NCBI RefSeq assembly: GCF_022347545.1
Contig: NZ_JAKREW010000019.1
Coordinates: 1-64,000 of the forward strand
From: Terribium retamae
Lineage (GTDB): Bacteria; Pseudomonadota; Alphaproteobacteria; Rhizobiales; Rhizobiaceae
Direction: 5' to 3'
Length of the DNA: 64,000 nucleotides
Below the pieces are notes generated by a model. It was not told where the DNA came from. It searched no databases and was given only the letters and a program-made list of their open reading frames with translations. Shown here in pieces: positions 44,866-54,168 of the stretch. The position numbers and the translations under genes were made by a program. Within the stretch, counting starts at the first letter, position 1. Every line of letters begins with the position of its first letter.

Positions 44866-45367
44866 ATTTGATGCTCCGTCCGTTGCGCAGCAGGATATAG
44901 CCCCGCTGGAGCCCGGTCTCCAATCATCATTATGTGGCAAGTCAGCGCAGAACAGTGGGCAGCCGATGACGAAGTTGTGAGGCCCATAAATTTCGGAACG
45001 CGGACTTTCTTCGGCCTTTGCGACGTCCCAGTCGTGTTCGGTGCAGAAGACCGCAATGCCGTTCGGCGCGATAAAAGCCCCACTTTGACATAGACAACAG
45101 TTCCTGTTGCCGCTCTCTATTCTTGGCAGACCGAAGCTTCTTCCACGTCGATGTGACATAATCGAAGTCGCGCTTGACGGCGTCGTACTGCAAAGACCTC
45201 AAGCTGCAAAAGATCGCCTCTAAATGCGCGGCTTCCGCCCGGCCTGAGGCATCCAATTTGCGGCAACCTCTTGACCGGGCTGAAAAGCACGGCCATTTGA
45301 CGGGCGGATTTTTCAGCTTCCGGCGCCCCTCTTTACGGTTTGGCGCCGCACGGGAACGCAGCCGCTC
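44866..45367. other. ccdA-topA gap with possible gene remnant
   Basis: About 500 bases without an assignable gene between divergent ccdA and topA. The minus strand has two open, protein-like pieces in different frames: a charged stretch (around 45090-45200) containing DFDYVTSTWKKLRSAKN and a Cys-rich stretch (around 44915-45090) with CLC and FCTEHDWD. A frameshift could join them. I saw no terminator or clear promoter. Confidence 0.35.
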
Positions 45368-47929
45368 ATGGACATCGTCGTCGTCGAGTCGCCGAACAAG
45401 GTTAAAAGCATCAACAAATATCTCGGCCGGAACTACAAGGTTCTGGCCTCCTTCGGCCATGTCCGCGACCTGCCGGCCAAGGACGGCTCGGTTAAGCCTG
45501 ACGAGGATTTTTCCATGTCCTGGTCGGTCGATACATCGTCGGCCAAGCGGCTGACCGACATTGCCAAGGCGGTAAAAGAGGCCGATGGCCTGATTCTCGC
45601 AACCGACCCGGATCGCGAGGGCGAAGCCATTGCCTGGCATGTGCTGGAGGTGCTGAAGCAGAAGAAGGTGCTGAAGGACAAGCCGGTCAAACGTGTCGCC
45701 TTCAATTCCATCACCAAGCAGGCGGTGCTTGATGCGATCGCCAACCCACGCGAGATCGATCCGCCGCTGGTGGATGCCTATCTGGCGCGCCGCGCTCTCG
45801 ACTATCTGGTGGGCTTTACCCTGTCGCCGGTATTGTGGCGCAAGCTGCCAGGCGCTCGTTCCGCCGGCCGCGTGCAGTCGGTGGCATTGCGTTTCGTCTG
45901 CGATCGCGAGGCGGAAATCGAACGCTTCGTTCGCGAGGAATACTGGCAGATCGCCGCTGTCCTCGGCACGCCTCGCAACGAGAGCTTCGAAGCCAGGCTG
46001 ACTGCCTATGAAGGCAAGAAGCTACAGAAGCTCGACATCTCTTCGCAGAGCATGGCCGACGACATCAAGGCAATGCTGGAGGGTGCATCCTTCCGGGCAT
46101 TGTCGGTCGAAGCCAAGCCGACCAAGCGCAATCCTGCACCGCCTTTCACCACCTCGACGCTACAGCAGGCGGCCTCGTCGCGGCTCGGCTTCTCGGCCCA
46201 GCGCACCATGCAGGTCGCCCAGCGCCTCTACGAAGGCATGGACATCGGCGGTGAGACTGCGGGCCTCATCACCTATATGCGTACCGACGGTGTCCAGATG
46301 GCGCCCGAAGCGATCTCGGCGGCCCGTGACACCATCGGCAAAGAGTTCGGCGCCAAATACCTGCCGGAAAAGCCGCGTCACTATACGACCAAGGCCAAGA
46401 ATGCGCAGGAAGCCCACGAGGCCATCCGTCCAACCGATTTCAACCGCACGCCGGCCGAGATGCGCAAATATCTCGATTCCGACCAGGCGCGGCTCTACGA
46501 GATCATCTGGCAGCGGGCGATCGCCAGCCAGATGCAGCCGGCCGAGATCGAGCGCACCACGGTCGAGATCGAAGCCCGCAATGGCGCGAAAATCGCCGGC
46601 CTACGGGCAGTGGGTTCCGTCACCCGCTTCGACGGTTTCATTGCTGCCTACACCGATCAGAAGGACGAAGATTCGGAGGACGAGGAGAATCGCCGTCTGC
46701 CCGAAATCCGCGCAGAGGAAACACTGAAGCGCGAACAGGTCAACGCCACGCAACACACGACCGAACCACCGCCCCGCTACTCCGAAGCCTCGTTCATCAA
46801 GAAGATGGAAGAGCTGGGAATCGGTCGCCCTTCGACCTATGTCGCGACGCTGAAGACGCTGGAAGACCGCGACTACATCAAAATCGAGAACCGCAAGCTG
46901 GTACCGCAGTCAAAGGGCCGGCTAGTCACCGCCTTCATGGAAGGCTTCTTCGAGCACTATGTGGAGTATGACTTCACTGCCTCGCTCGAGGAGAAGCTCG
47001 ACGAGATTTCGGACGGCAAGCTCGCCTGGAAGGATGTGCTGCGCGACTTCTGGAAGGATTTCTCGGGCGCCGTCGACGGCATCAAGGAACTGCGCGTCAC
47101 CGATGTGCTCGACGCCCTCAACGAAGAACTCGCGCCACTGGTCTTCCCGGAGCGCGAGGACGGTTCCAATCCACGCATCTGCCCGAAATGCGGCAGCGGC
47201 AACCTATCGCTGAAACTCGGCAAGTTCGGTGCCTTCGTCGGCTGCTCGAACTATCCCGAATGTGGCTATACGCGCCAGTTGGACGGCCAGAACGGCAATG
47301 GCGAAAACGGTGCGGTCGAGGACGGCACCAAGCTGCTCGGCAAGGATCCGTATACGGCCGAAGAGATCACGTTGCGGTCGGGGCGTTTCGGCCCCTATGT
47401 GCAGCGTGGCGAAGGCAAGGATGCCAAGCGCTCCAGCCTGCCCAAGGGCTGGACGGCTGCGACGATCGATCATGAGAAGGCGCTGGCGCTGCTGTCCCTG
47501 CCCCGCGATGTCGGCCAGCATCCGGAGACCGGCAAGATGATCTCAGCCGGCCTTGGCCGTTACGGCCCGTTCGTGCTGCATGACGGCACCTATGCCAATA
47601 TCGAAAGCATCGAGGATGTGTTCTCCATCGGCCTCAACCGCGCCGTCTCGGTTCTGGCTGAGAAGCAGTCGAAAGGCCCGGGCGGCCGCAATGGCGGAAC
47701 GCCGGCGGCACTAAAGGATCTTGGTGAGCACCCGGCCGGCGGCGGCAAGATCACCGTGCGTGACGGCCGCTACGGCGCCTATGTCAATTTCGGCAAGATC
47801 AACGCCACGCTGCCCAAGGGCAAGGACCCGCAGACGGTGACGATCGATGAGGCGGTCGCGCTCATCGCCGAAAAAGAAGCCAAAGGCGGAGGCGGCAAGA
47901 AGCCGTTCCGCGGCAAAAAGAAGGGATAG
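45368..47929 (+). CDS. topA: DNA topoisomerase I (type IA)
   Basis: An 853-residue enzyme that relaxes negative supercoils. The Toprim domain starts the protein (IVVVESPNKVKSINKYLG, ATDPDREGEAIAWH). The catalytic Tyr303 lies in GLITYMRTDG, preceded by the PFTTSTLQQAASSRLGFSAQRTMQVAQ block. One C4 zinc finger (CPKCGSGNLSLKLGKFGAFVGCSNYPEC) and several Topo_C repeats (LGKDPYTAEEITLRSGRFGPYVQ, KMISAGLGRYGPFVLHDG, KITVRDGRYGAYVNFG) form the C-terminus, as usual in Alphaproteobacteria. It is followed after four bases by rnr. Confidence 0.97.
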   Translation: MDIVVVESPNKVKSINKYLGRNYKVLASFGHVRDLPAKDGSVKPDEDFSMSWSVDTSSAKRLTDIAKAVKEADGLILATDPDREGEAIAWHVLEVLKQKKVLKDKPVKRVAFNSITKQAVLDAIANPREIDPPLVDAYLARRALDYLVGFTLSPVLWRKLPGARSAGRVQSVALRFVCDREAEIERFVREEYWQIAAVLGTPRNESFEARLTAYEGKKLQKLDISSQSMADDIKAMLEGASFRALSVEAKPTKRNPAPPFTTSTLQQAASSRLGFSAQRTMQVAQRLYEGMDIGGETAGLITYMRTDGVQMAPEAISAARDTIGKEFGAKYLPEKPRHYTTKAKNAQEAHEAIRPTDFNRTPAEMRKYLDSDQARLYEIIWQRAIASQMQPAEIERTTVEIEARNGAKIAGLRAVGSVTRFDGFIAAYTDQKDEDSEDEENRRLPEIRAEETLKREQVNATQHTTEPPPRYSEASFIKKMEELGIGRPSTYVATLKTLEDRDYIKIENRKLVPQSKGRLVTAFMEGFFEHYVEYDFTASLEEKLDEISDGKLAWKDVLRDFWKDFSGAVDGIKELRVTDVLDALNEELAPLVFPEREDGSNPRICPKCGSGNLSLKLGKFGAFVGCSNYPECGYTRQLDGQNGNGENGAVEDGTKLLGKDPYTAEEITLRSGRFGPYVQRGEGKDAKRSSLPKGWTAATIDHEKALALLSLPRDVGQHPETGKMISAGLGRYGPFVLHDGTYANIESIEDVFSIGLNRAVSVLAEKQSKGPGGRNGGTPAALKDLGEHPAGGGKITVRDGRYGAYVNFGKINATLPKGKDPQTVTIDEAVALIAEKEAKGGGGKKPFRGKKKG

Positions 47930-47933
47930 GACA

Positions 47934-50234
47934 TTGGCGCGCAGGATCTCCGGACGAAGCCATGGCGATCCCCGCGCTGCCGATACCCGCCGGGGGACAC
48001 GCGACCAGTATCGTCCTTCGCGCGAAGAGATCCTTCGCTACATCGCAGAGAATCCCGATCGCTCCGGCAAGCGCGAAATCGCGAAGGCATTTGCGCTGCG
48101 AGGCGAGGATCGCGTCTGGCTGAAAGACATGCTGCGCGACCTGCAGGACGAAGGCCTGCTGGAGCAGAAACGCAAGCGGCACATCCGGCCCGGCGCCTTG
48201 CCCCATGTCGCTGTGCTCGATGTGATCGGCCGCGACGACCAGGGTGGATTGTTGGCTCGCCCATCCGAACACCCGGGCAATGGCGAGGCACCGACGGTGT
48301 CGATCCGCATTTCACGCAGCGGACCGGGCGCCGGTATCGGCGACCGGGTGCTCGCCAAGACCTTCCCGACCGACGAGCCGACAGGTCCAGCCTATACGGC
48401 GCGGATCATGAAAGTGTTCGAAAAACGCAAGGACGCGGTGCTCGGTGTCTTTCGCATCCTGAAGGACGGTACTTTCCGCATCGAGCCTGTTGAGCGGCGC
48501 CAGCCTGAACTCATCGTCGACAAGGAGTTCCAGAACGGCGCCCAAAACGGCGACCTGGTGGAAGTGGAGCCTTCGCGCTCCGGCCGCTATGGCCTGCCGC
48601 GCGCCAAGGTGCTGACGGTGCTCGGTTCGCTGACCAGCGAAAAGGCGGTCTCGATGATCGCCATCCACGCGCATGACATCCCGCATATCTTCCCGGCCGA
48701 GGTGCTGGCTGAAGCCGAGGCCTTGAAACCGGTTACCCTGCAGGGGCGCGAAGATTGGCGTGACCTGCCCTTGGTGACCATCGATCCGGCGGACGCCAAG
48801 GACCATGACGACGCCGTTCATGCGGAGCCGGATACGGACGAGAAGAATCCCGGCGGCGTTGTGGTGACCGTGGCGATTGCCGATGTCTCCGCCTATGTAC
48901 GACCGAATTCGGCGCTGGATCGCGAAGCTCTGAAACGCGGCAACTCGGTTTATTTCCCCGACAGGGTCGTGCCGATGCTGCCAGAGCGCATCTCGAACAA
49001 CCTCTGCTCGTTGCGCGAAGGCGAGGACCGCCCGGCCATTGCTACCCGCATGACGTTTTCCGCGGAGGGGCGGAAGATCCGCCACAGCTTTCATCGGGTG
49101 ATGATGAAGTCGGCCGCCAAGCTCGCCTATCCACAGGCGCAGGCTGCCATCGACGGAATGCCCGACGGCAAGACCGGCCCGATCCTCGACACAGTGCTGA
49201 AACCGCTGTGGAATGCTTATGCCATATTGAAACGCGGCCGCGATGCGCGCCAGCCGCTGGAACTCGACCTGCCGGAGCGAAAGATCCTGCTCAAGGAGGA
49301 CGGCACGGTCGACCGTGTGATCGTTCCCGAGCGGCTCGATGCGCACAAGCTGATCGAAGAATTCATGATCCAGGCAAATGTCGCCGCTGCAGAGACGCTC
49401 GAGGCAAAGAAGCAGTCGCTGATCTACCGCATTCATGACGGGCCGACATTGGCCAAGCAGGAATCACTTCGAGAGTTCCTGCAGACGCTCGGACTGTCGC
49501 TGGCGCGCGGGGCGCAGATGCGTCCGAGTCAATTCAACTCGATCCTCGAACGCGTGCGCGGCGCCGACAATGAAGCGCTCGTCAACGAGGTGGTGCTCCG
49601 CTCCCAGAGCCAGGCCGAATACAATCCCGACAATATCGGCCATTTCGGCCTGAACCTGCACCGCTATGCGCATTTCACCTCGCCGATTCGCCGCTATGCC
49701 GATTTGATCGTGCATCGCGGCTTGATCGCCGCACTCGGTTTGGGCCCGGATGGGCTGACGCGAGGGGAAGAAGAAAGACTGGCCGAAACCGGCGCTCTGA
49801 TTTCGGCGGCGGAACGCCGCGCCATGGCGGCCGAGCGCGAGACGGTCGACCGCCTGATCGCGGCCCATCTGGCCGAGCGGGTCGACGAGCGCTTCGACGC
49901 GAGAATCTCCGGCGTCGCCAAGGCTGGACTTTTTGTCCAATTGCCACAATTTGGCGCAGATGGTTTCATCCCGGTGTCATCCCTGGGTGACGATTACTAT
50001 CTGTATGACGAAACGGCGCGTTCGCTTTTTGGAGAACGCAGCGGCAAGGGATATCAGTTGGCGGATCGCGTCGAGGTCCGTCTCGTCGAAGTGGCGCCGA
50101 TGGCTGGTGCGATGCGCTTCGAGATGCTGAGCCCCCCGAAACCACTGCCCGGTTCCAAGCGCTCGTTTCACAAGGCAAAGGGCCGCGCCCGCGCCTCGCA
50201 TTCGCGTTCTGGACCGCGCGGCAGGAGACGATGA
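47934..50234 (+). CDS. rnr: Ribonuclease R
   Basis: A 766-residue 3'-5' exoribonuclease that digests structured RNA. A winged-helix N-terminus (SREEILRYIAENPDRSGKREIAKAF) is followed by cold-shock domains, the RNB catalytic domain with the Asp cluster DPADAKDHDDAVHAEPD, and a C-terminal S1 domain (RFDARISGVAKAGLFVQLPQFGADGFIPVSSLGDDYY), then a basic tail RASHSRSGPRGRRR. I choose TTG 47934, four bases after the topA stop with AAGGGAT upstream; earlier in-frame starts lie inside topA. It overlaps the DUF983 start by four bases (ATGA). Confidence 0.95.
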   Translation: MARRISGRSHGDPRAADTRRGTRDQYRPSREEILRYIAENPDRSGKREIAKAFALRGEDRVWLKDMLRDLQDEGLLEQKRKRHIRPGALPHVAVLDVIGRDDQGGLLARPSEHPGNGEAPTVSIRISRSGPGAGIGDRVLAKTFPTDEPTGPAYTARIMKVFEKRKDAVLGVFRILKDGTFRIEPVERRQPELIVDKEFQNGAQNGDLVEVEPSRSGRYGLPRAKVLTVLGSLTSEKAVSMIAIHAHDIPHIFPAEVLAEAEALKPVTLQGREDWRDLPLVTIDPADAKDHDDAVHAEPDTDEKNPGGVVVTVAIADVSAYVRPNSALDREALKRGNSVYFPDRVVPMLPERISNNLCSLREGEDRPAIATRMTFSAEGRKIRHSFHRVMMKSAAKLAYPQAQAAIDGMPDGKTGPILDTVLKPLWNAYAILKRGRDARQPLELDLPERKILLKEDGTVDRVIVPERLDAHKLIEEFMIQANVAAAETLEAKKQSLIYRIHDGPTLAKQESLREFLQTLGLSLARGAQMRPSQFNSILERVRGADNEALVNEVVLRSQSQAEYNPDNIGHFGLNLHRYAHFTSPIRRYADLIVHRGLIAALGLGPDGLTRGEEERLAETGALISAAERRAMAAERETVDRLIAAHLAERVDERFDARISGVAKAGLFVQLPQFGADGFIPVSSLGDDYYLYDETARSLFGERSGKGYQLADRVEVRLVEVAPMAGAMRFEMLSPPKPLPGSKRSFHKAKGRARASHSRSGPRGRRR

Positions 50235-50665
50235 TGCAGCAGCAGGTTTTCGGCGGCGAGCAGTCCGCCAGGGCAACGCGTCCGCTGTGGACGGCGATGA
50301 AGCGTGGCTTTTTCTGCCGCTGCCCGAACTGCGGCGAAGGCAAGCTGTTTCGCGCCTATACCAAGACTTTCGACCACTGCCAGAGTTGCGGTGAAGAATT
50401 CCATCATCATCGTGCCGACGACTTGCCCGCCTACCTGGTGATCGTCATTGTCGGCCACGTCATCCTGGGCGGTTTCATGGGCGTGGAAGCAACCTCGACG
50501 CTTTCGATGTGGCAACATCTGGCGATCTGGGCACCGCTCACCATCATCATGTCGCTGGCTCTGCTGCAGCCCATCAAAGGCGCCGTTATCGGCCTGCAAT
50601 GGGCCTATTACATGCACGGCTTCGGGGGAGAGCCTGACCATATCGAAGGTCATCCTGAACTCTGA
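50231..50665 (+). CDS. DUF983 family membrane protein
   Basis: A 144-residue protein with a zinc-ribbon-like N-terminus (FCRCPNCGEGKLF and HCQSCGEEF, four Cys in two CxxC pairs) followed by two membrane helices at about 62-80 and 93-112. This is the DUF983 pattern, of unknown function, regularly found after rnr in Alphaproteobacteria. Its ATG overlaps the rnr stop (ATGA) with GGAG upstream, so translation is coupled. In some members a role with terminal oxidases has been proposed; nothing here shows it. Confidence 0.93.
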   Translation: MMQQQVFGGEQSARATRPLWTAMKRGFFCRCPNCGEGKLFRAYTKTFDHCQSCGEEFHHHRADDLPAYLVIVIVGHVILGGFMGVEATSTLSMWQHLAIWAPLTIIMSLALLQPIKGAVIGLQWAYYMHGFGGEPDHIEGHPEL

Positions 50666-50737
50666 GCGGCATCCTGGCTCAATGTGCGACCGTCGCGGCC
50701 TCTTTAATTTGACATGAGTTTCCGCTAGGTCGGTCGC

Positions 50738-51475
50738 ATGCAAGGGATGACCAAGGCGGAAGTCGACAAGGCCGAACGCAACGAGGTGGCTCTCGGTGAT
50801 GGACCGAAACGTCCTCGTGATGCGGCAACACTGATTTTGCTCGACCGCAAAGGCAATGATTTCCACGTATTGATGGGCCGCCGTCATGCGGCCCATGCTT
50901 TCATGCCCGGCAAGTTCGTCTTTCCCGGCGGCCGCACCGACCCTGCCGATAGCCGCGTGCCGGTCGCAACGGGCCTCTATCCCGAGGAAGAAGCGAAACT
51001 GACGGCTCGTGCGGGACGTACCGGCGCCATCCGCGCGCGCGCGATAGCCTTGTCGGCCATCCGCGAGACATATGAGGAGGCCGGCCTTTTGATCGGTCGC
51101 AAAGGCCCGCTTTCGACCGGTAAGCGTGATTGGCAGGGTTTCGTCGAACACAGCGTGCAGCCTTCATTGGAAGCGGTGCGTTTCATCGCCCGCGCCATCA
51201 CGCCGCCGGGTCGAGTCCGCCGCTTCGACACCCGCTTCCTCGCCGCCTGGCGCGACGATGTGGCGGTTGCCCTGCCAAGCGGCCCCACCAATGAGTTGGA
51301 GGAATTGGTCTGGCTGCCGCTGGCCGAGGCACGCAAGGCCGATATACCAACGATTACACGCACGATCCTGGACGAACTCGAGAAGCGGCTCAGTGACGAT
51401 CCGCTGCTGCGGCCGGGCGGAACCATCCCCTTCTACCGGATGCTCCATAACCGCTTCGTGCGTGAAGTCCTCTAA
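50738..51475 (+). CDS. NUDIX hydrolase (NUDT19/CoA-diphosphatase-like)
   Basis: A 245-residue protein. The start AATLILLDRKGNDFHVLMGRR and the HAFMPGKFVFPGGRTDPAD block lead into a Nudix box that is split by an insertion of about 40 residues: GGR ... AIALSAIRETYEEAGLLIG, with the REXXEE metal site intact. This layout is typical of the NUDT7/NUDT19-related group that cleaves CoA or acyl-CoA diphosphate bonds; the substrate here is inferred. It follows DUF983 by 72 bases in the topA-rnr cluster. Confidence 0.92.
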   Translation: MQGMTKAEVDKAERNEVALGDGPKRPRDAATLILLDRKGNDFHVLMGRRHAAHAFMPGKFVFPGGRTDPADSRVPVATGLYPEEEAKLTARAGRTGAIRARAIALSAIRETYEEAGLLIGRKGPLSTGKRDWQGFVEHSVQPSLEAVRFIARAITPPGRVRRFDTRFLAAWRDDVAVALPSGPTNELEELVWLPLAEARKADIPTITRTILDELEKRLSDDPLLRPGGTIPFYRMLHNRFVREVL

Positions 51476-51502
51476 GACCCAAATCCAGCATTCAGGTATC
51501 GC

Positions 51503-52687
51503 ATGACGGACGAAACCATGGCGCAAGACGAGGAGCGCGTACATTGGCTGCCGATGATCGCGGCCATTTCGTCGATCAGCGTCGTGGGTATCGCCATTGG
51601 TCTCGGCATGCCGCTGCTCAGCGTCATTCTCGAATCCCGCGGCCATTCGGCCTCGATGATCGGCTTGAACACGGCAGTCGCTGGCATCGCCTCGATCGCG
51701 GCGGCCCCGCTGGCCACGCCCATCGCGACGCGTCTTGGCGTCGCCTGGGCAATGCTGTTGATGATTGCAGCGGGTGCGCTTGCCTTCGTTGGCTTCCATT
51801 TCGCACCTTTCTTCTGGATGTGGTTCCCGTTGCGCGCGGTGCTTCACATTGCGCTGACTGTCCTCTTCATTCTTTCGGAGTTCTGGATCAGTACCTCGGC
51901 GCCGCCGCAACGCCGGGGGCTTGTGCTGGGCATTTACGCCACCGTGCTTTCGCTGGGCTTCGCTGCAGGGCCATGGCTGTTCTCGCGCATCGGCAGTGCC
52001 GGCTTCCTGCCCTTCGGCGTCATCGTCGTGCTGGTTGCCATAGCGGCTGTTCCCGTTCTTGCCGCCCGCAAGGAAAGCCCGCCCATTCGTCCCGAAGGCG
52101 AGGAGACCAGCGGGTTCCTGCGCTATATCTGGCTGGTTCCAACCGCTACCGCGGCCGTGCTCGTGTTCGGTGCCGTAGAAACTGGCGGTTTTGCGCTGTT
52201 CCCGGTCTATGGCAGTCGCATCGGCTATTCGGAGGCGGATGCTGCGCTGCTGCTCACGATGATCGGCCTCGGCAACGTGCTGCTGCAGATACCAATCGGC
52301 ATGGTGAGTGACCGCGTCGGCGACAGGCGCTATCTGCTGCTCGCCTGCGCCACAATCGGATTGCTCGGCACACTGGTGATGCCGCATCTCGCCTCGAACT
52401 GGCATCTCATGGCCGGACTTCTGTTCCTCTGGGGCGGTGTGGTCGCGGCAATGTACACTGTCGGCCTCGCCCATCTCGGATCCCAGCTTTCAGGACATGA
52501 GCTTGCCTCGGCCAATGCTGCTTTCGTGCTGTGCTACGGCGTCGGCATGGTGCTCGGGCCACAAGCCATCGGCCTCGGCATGGACGCGTTCGGCCCCTCC
52601 GGCTTCGGCGGCGCGCTGTCACTGTTCTTCGGCGCCTACATTCTGCTGGCCGTTGGCCGTCTGATCCTGAAATCGGCCAAGGGTTAG
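51503..52687 (+). CDS. MFS transporter
   Basis: A 394-residue inner-membrane transporter with about 12 helices. The first half has the spaced helices WLPMIAAISSISVVGIAIGLGMPLLSVILESRG and the second the motif A-like loop PIGMVSDRVGDRRYLLL between helices 8 and 9. The family is YcaD-like (DHA-type). Substrate unknown. It begins 27 bases after the NUDIX gene and ends five bases from the convergent methyltransferase gene, without a terminator. The in-frame ATG six codons later is an alternative start. Confidence 0.92.
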   Translation: MTDETMAQDEERVHWLPMIAAISSISVVGIAIGLGMPLLSVILESRGHSASMIGLNTAVAGIASIAAAPLATPIATRLGVAWAMLLMIAAGALAFVGFHFAPFFWMWFPLRAVLHIALTVLFILSEFWISTSAPPQRRGLVLGIYATVLSLGFAAGPWLFSRIGSAGFLPFGVIVVLVAIAAVPVLAARKESPPIRPEGEETSGFLRYIWLVPTATAAVLVFGAVETGGFALFPVYGSRIGYSEADAALLLTMIGLGNVLLQIPIGMVSDRVGDRRYLLLACATIGLLGTLVMPHLASNWHLMAGLLFLWGGVVAAMYTVGLAHLGSQLSGHELASANAAFVLCYGVGMVLGPQAIGLGMDAFGPSGFGGALSLFFGAYILLAVGRLILKSAKG

Positions 52688-52691
52688 AGCA

Positions 52692-53423
52692 TCAGCCGGC
52701 CAGGGGCCGTGCTTTCAACCATAAGAACAGCGGAATGCGGTCCCAATCGCGCAATGCCGCCCATTGCGGCCCTTTATCGGGCCTCGGTTCGGACAAAGAT
52801 GTGACCGCCAATCCCGCAGCTTCCAGGGCCGCAAAATAATTCACCAATGGTTGCGACCAGCCGGCGAAACGCATACGCAAGCCGTCCCTCTCTTCCGCAC
52901 CTTCAAAATGCTCGATGCCAAAATAGGTGCCATCCACGACGAAAGGCCTGTCGGCACGCTCTCGATCGAAGCGGCCGCGGTCGGCAAAGGGATGCACGAT
53001 CGACACGAACAACGTACCCGATGGCCGCAACACGCGACGCATTTCCTTCACCGCGGCAGGCACATCGTCGACATCCATCAGCACATTGTAGGCCATGACG
53101 ACGTCAAAACTTTCCGCTTCGAAGGGCAATGCGTTCGCCGGGGCCACCTCGTAGTGATCGGCAGAACCGGCTTCTCTTGCAGCAACGACAAAAGCTTCGA
53201 CCGGATCTGTCGCGGTCACGCGATACCCGCATTCCTTGAGCAAGCGCGAAACCCGCCCCTCGCCGCAACCGACTTCCAGCGCATTGCCGGTGTCTTTGCC
53301 TATGAATTCTCGCAAGGAAGATCGATAGGCCCAGAAGGCGTCATGACCAGGCGCGCGTGCCCACTCAATCCACTCGGATGCGACATCGGACCAATGGTCG
53401 TGGTCTTTCCTCGGGCTGGTCAT
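52692..53423 (-). CDS. Class I SAM-dependent methyltransferase
   Basis: A 243-residue Methyltransf_11-type protein: motif I ALEVGCGEGRVSRLL, motif II VTATDPVEAF, VAPANALPFEAESFDVVMAYNVLMDV and MRRVLRPSGTLFVSIVHPF. The substrate cannot be told; the N-terminal SDVASEWIEWARAPGHDAFWAYR resembles a group of small-molecule methyltransferases. ATG 53423 begins this N-terminal helix. It lies at the convergent boundary with the MFS gene. Confidence 0.88.
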   Translation of the reverse strand: MTSPRKDHDHWSDVASEWIEWARAPGHDAFWAYRSSLREFIGKDTGNALEVGCGEGRVSRLLKECGYRVTATDPVEAFVVAAREAGSADHYEVAPANALPFEAESFDVVMAYNVLMDVDDVPAAVKEMRRVLRPSGTLFVSIVHPFADRGRFDRERADRPFVVDGTYFGIEHFEGAEERDGLRMRFAGWSQPLVNYFAALEAAGLAVTSLSEPRPDKGPQWAALRDWDRIPLFLWLKARPLAG

Positions 53424-53573
53424 GGCGAACTCCGTGTCTCGGGACGAAACGGCCGAGATGGCTCATTCGATTGCCCCGTACAACGTCCAATTTAGCTCTG
53501 CTCATATTCCAGCGGGTCCGCACGGACATTTTCGGGAAGCCGATGCGTCCAACTTTGTGGGCATGCCTGATCT

Positions 53574-53800
53574 TCAGTCACCGGGCTTCTTCTTGCCGGT
53601 CAAGAGCGCATAAACCGCCATGGAATGACCGTGACCGAGATCATAATCGGCCTTCAGCCATTCGATGATCTGCCCCGCCTTGACGCTGGCCTTCAGTTTC
53701 CGCCTTCGGAAAAGCCTTTTTCGTCGGCCAGGCGCATCAGGTCTTCCGGCCCCTGACCCGTCTTGTTCTTGATCGTATCGAGATAGGCCTGAAAAGACAT
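53574..53800 (-). pseudogene. DUF4287 protein gene with a one-base frameshift
   Basis: The ATG at 53800 with the strong GGAGGGAG upstream opens MSFQAYLDTIKNKTGQGPEDL...ADEKGFSEGG, the N-terminal half of DUF4287, but stops after 35 codons. Losing one base just after the GGC GG at about 53697 would put the frame into KLKASVKAGQIIEWLKADYDLGHGHSMAVYALL, the family C-terminal half, ending at 53574. Joined, they make a normal DUF4287 protein of about 75 residues. It is either a recent frameshift or a base-call error; the two halves are otherwise well preserved. Confidence 0.85.
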
Positions 53801-54168
53801 GTGCTCCCTCCATCTGGTATTGTGCGGGGCAATATGGGATCGTGTAAAAGCCGGGGCAACGACGGCCCTGCGTCGTCAACAACAACTGCTTGCCAAACCT
53901 CATTCGGCCTGCGATCGGCCGGCAAGGGTTGTGTTCCGGCCAAATTGCTGTATAGACGCGCGCAATCTGCCGGTCCCAGCTGGGGGCTGAACGGAGGGCC
54001 GGAGGTTTCTCAAGAACCGCCGTGTGGAGCGAAAACGCTTCCGCCTCCCGTGTCTCCGCTCTCGACCGTCTCGTCATGCTCCTTTCTTCTCCGCCCCGCG
54101 GATAAAGAGAAGTTGCAGAGGCTTTTGCCGCCGGGAACCGGGAGAGAAGTTGAAGAAAGGCAAGACAA
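53801..54168. other. Intergenic region before rpsF
   Basis: 368 bases without a credible gene. It holds a candidate promoter at 53929-53956 and what would be a leader of about 210 bases. S6:S18 binding leaders occur in some bacteria; I see a GCCGCCGGGAACCGGG stretch near 54127 but cannot confirm such a fold. Confidence 0.5.
53929..53956 (+). promoter_or_regulatory. Candidate promoter of rpsF-rpsR-rplI
   Basis: TTGTGT (53929-53934) and TATAGA (53951-53956) with a 16-base spacer. The -10 is good, the -35 moderate. Confidence 0.4.

Noticed and set aside
50168..52474. Long minus-strand frames opposite DUF983, NUDIX and MFS genes
   Set aside because: Shadows with H/R/E-rich composition; the plus-strand genes are clear family members.
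53422..53613. 63-codon + strand ORF between the methyltransferase and DUF4287 genes
   Set aside because: No ribosome-binding site, no recognisable domain, and it overlaps the DUF4287 gene end.
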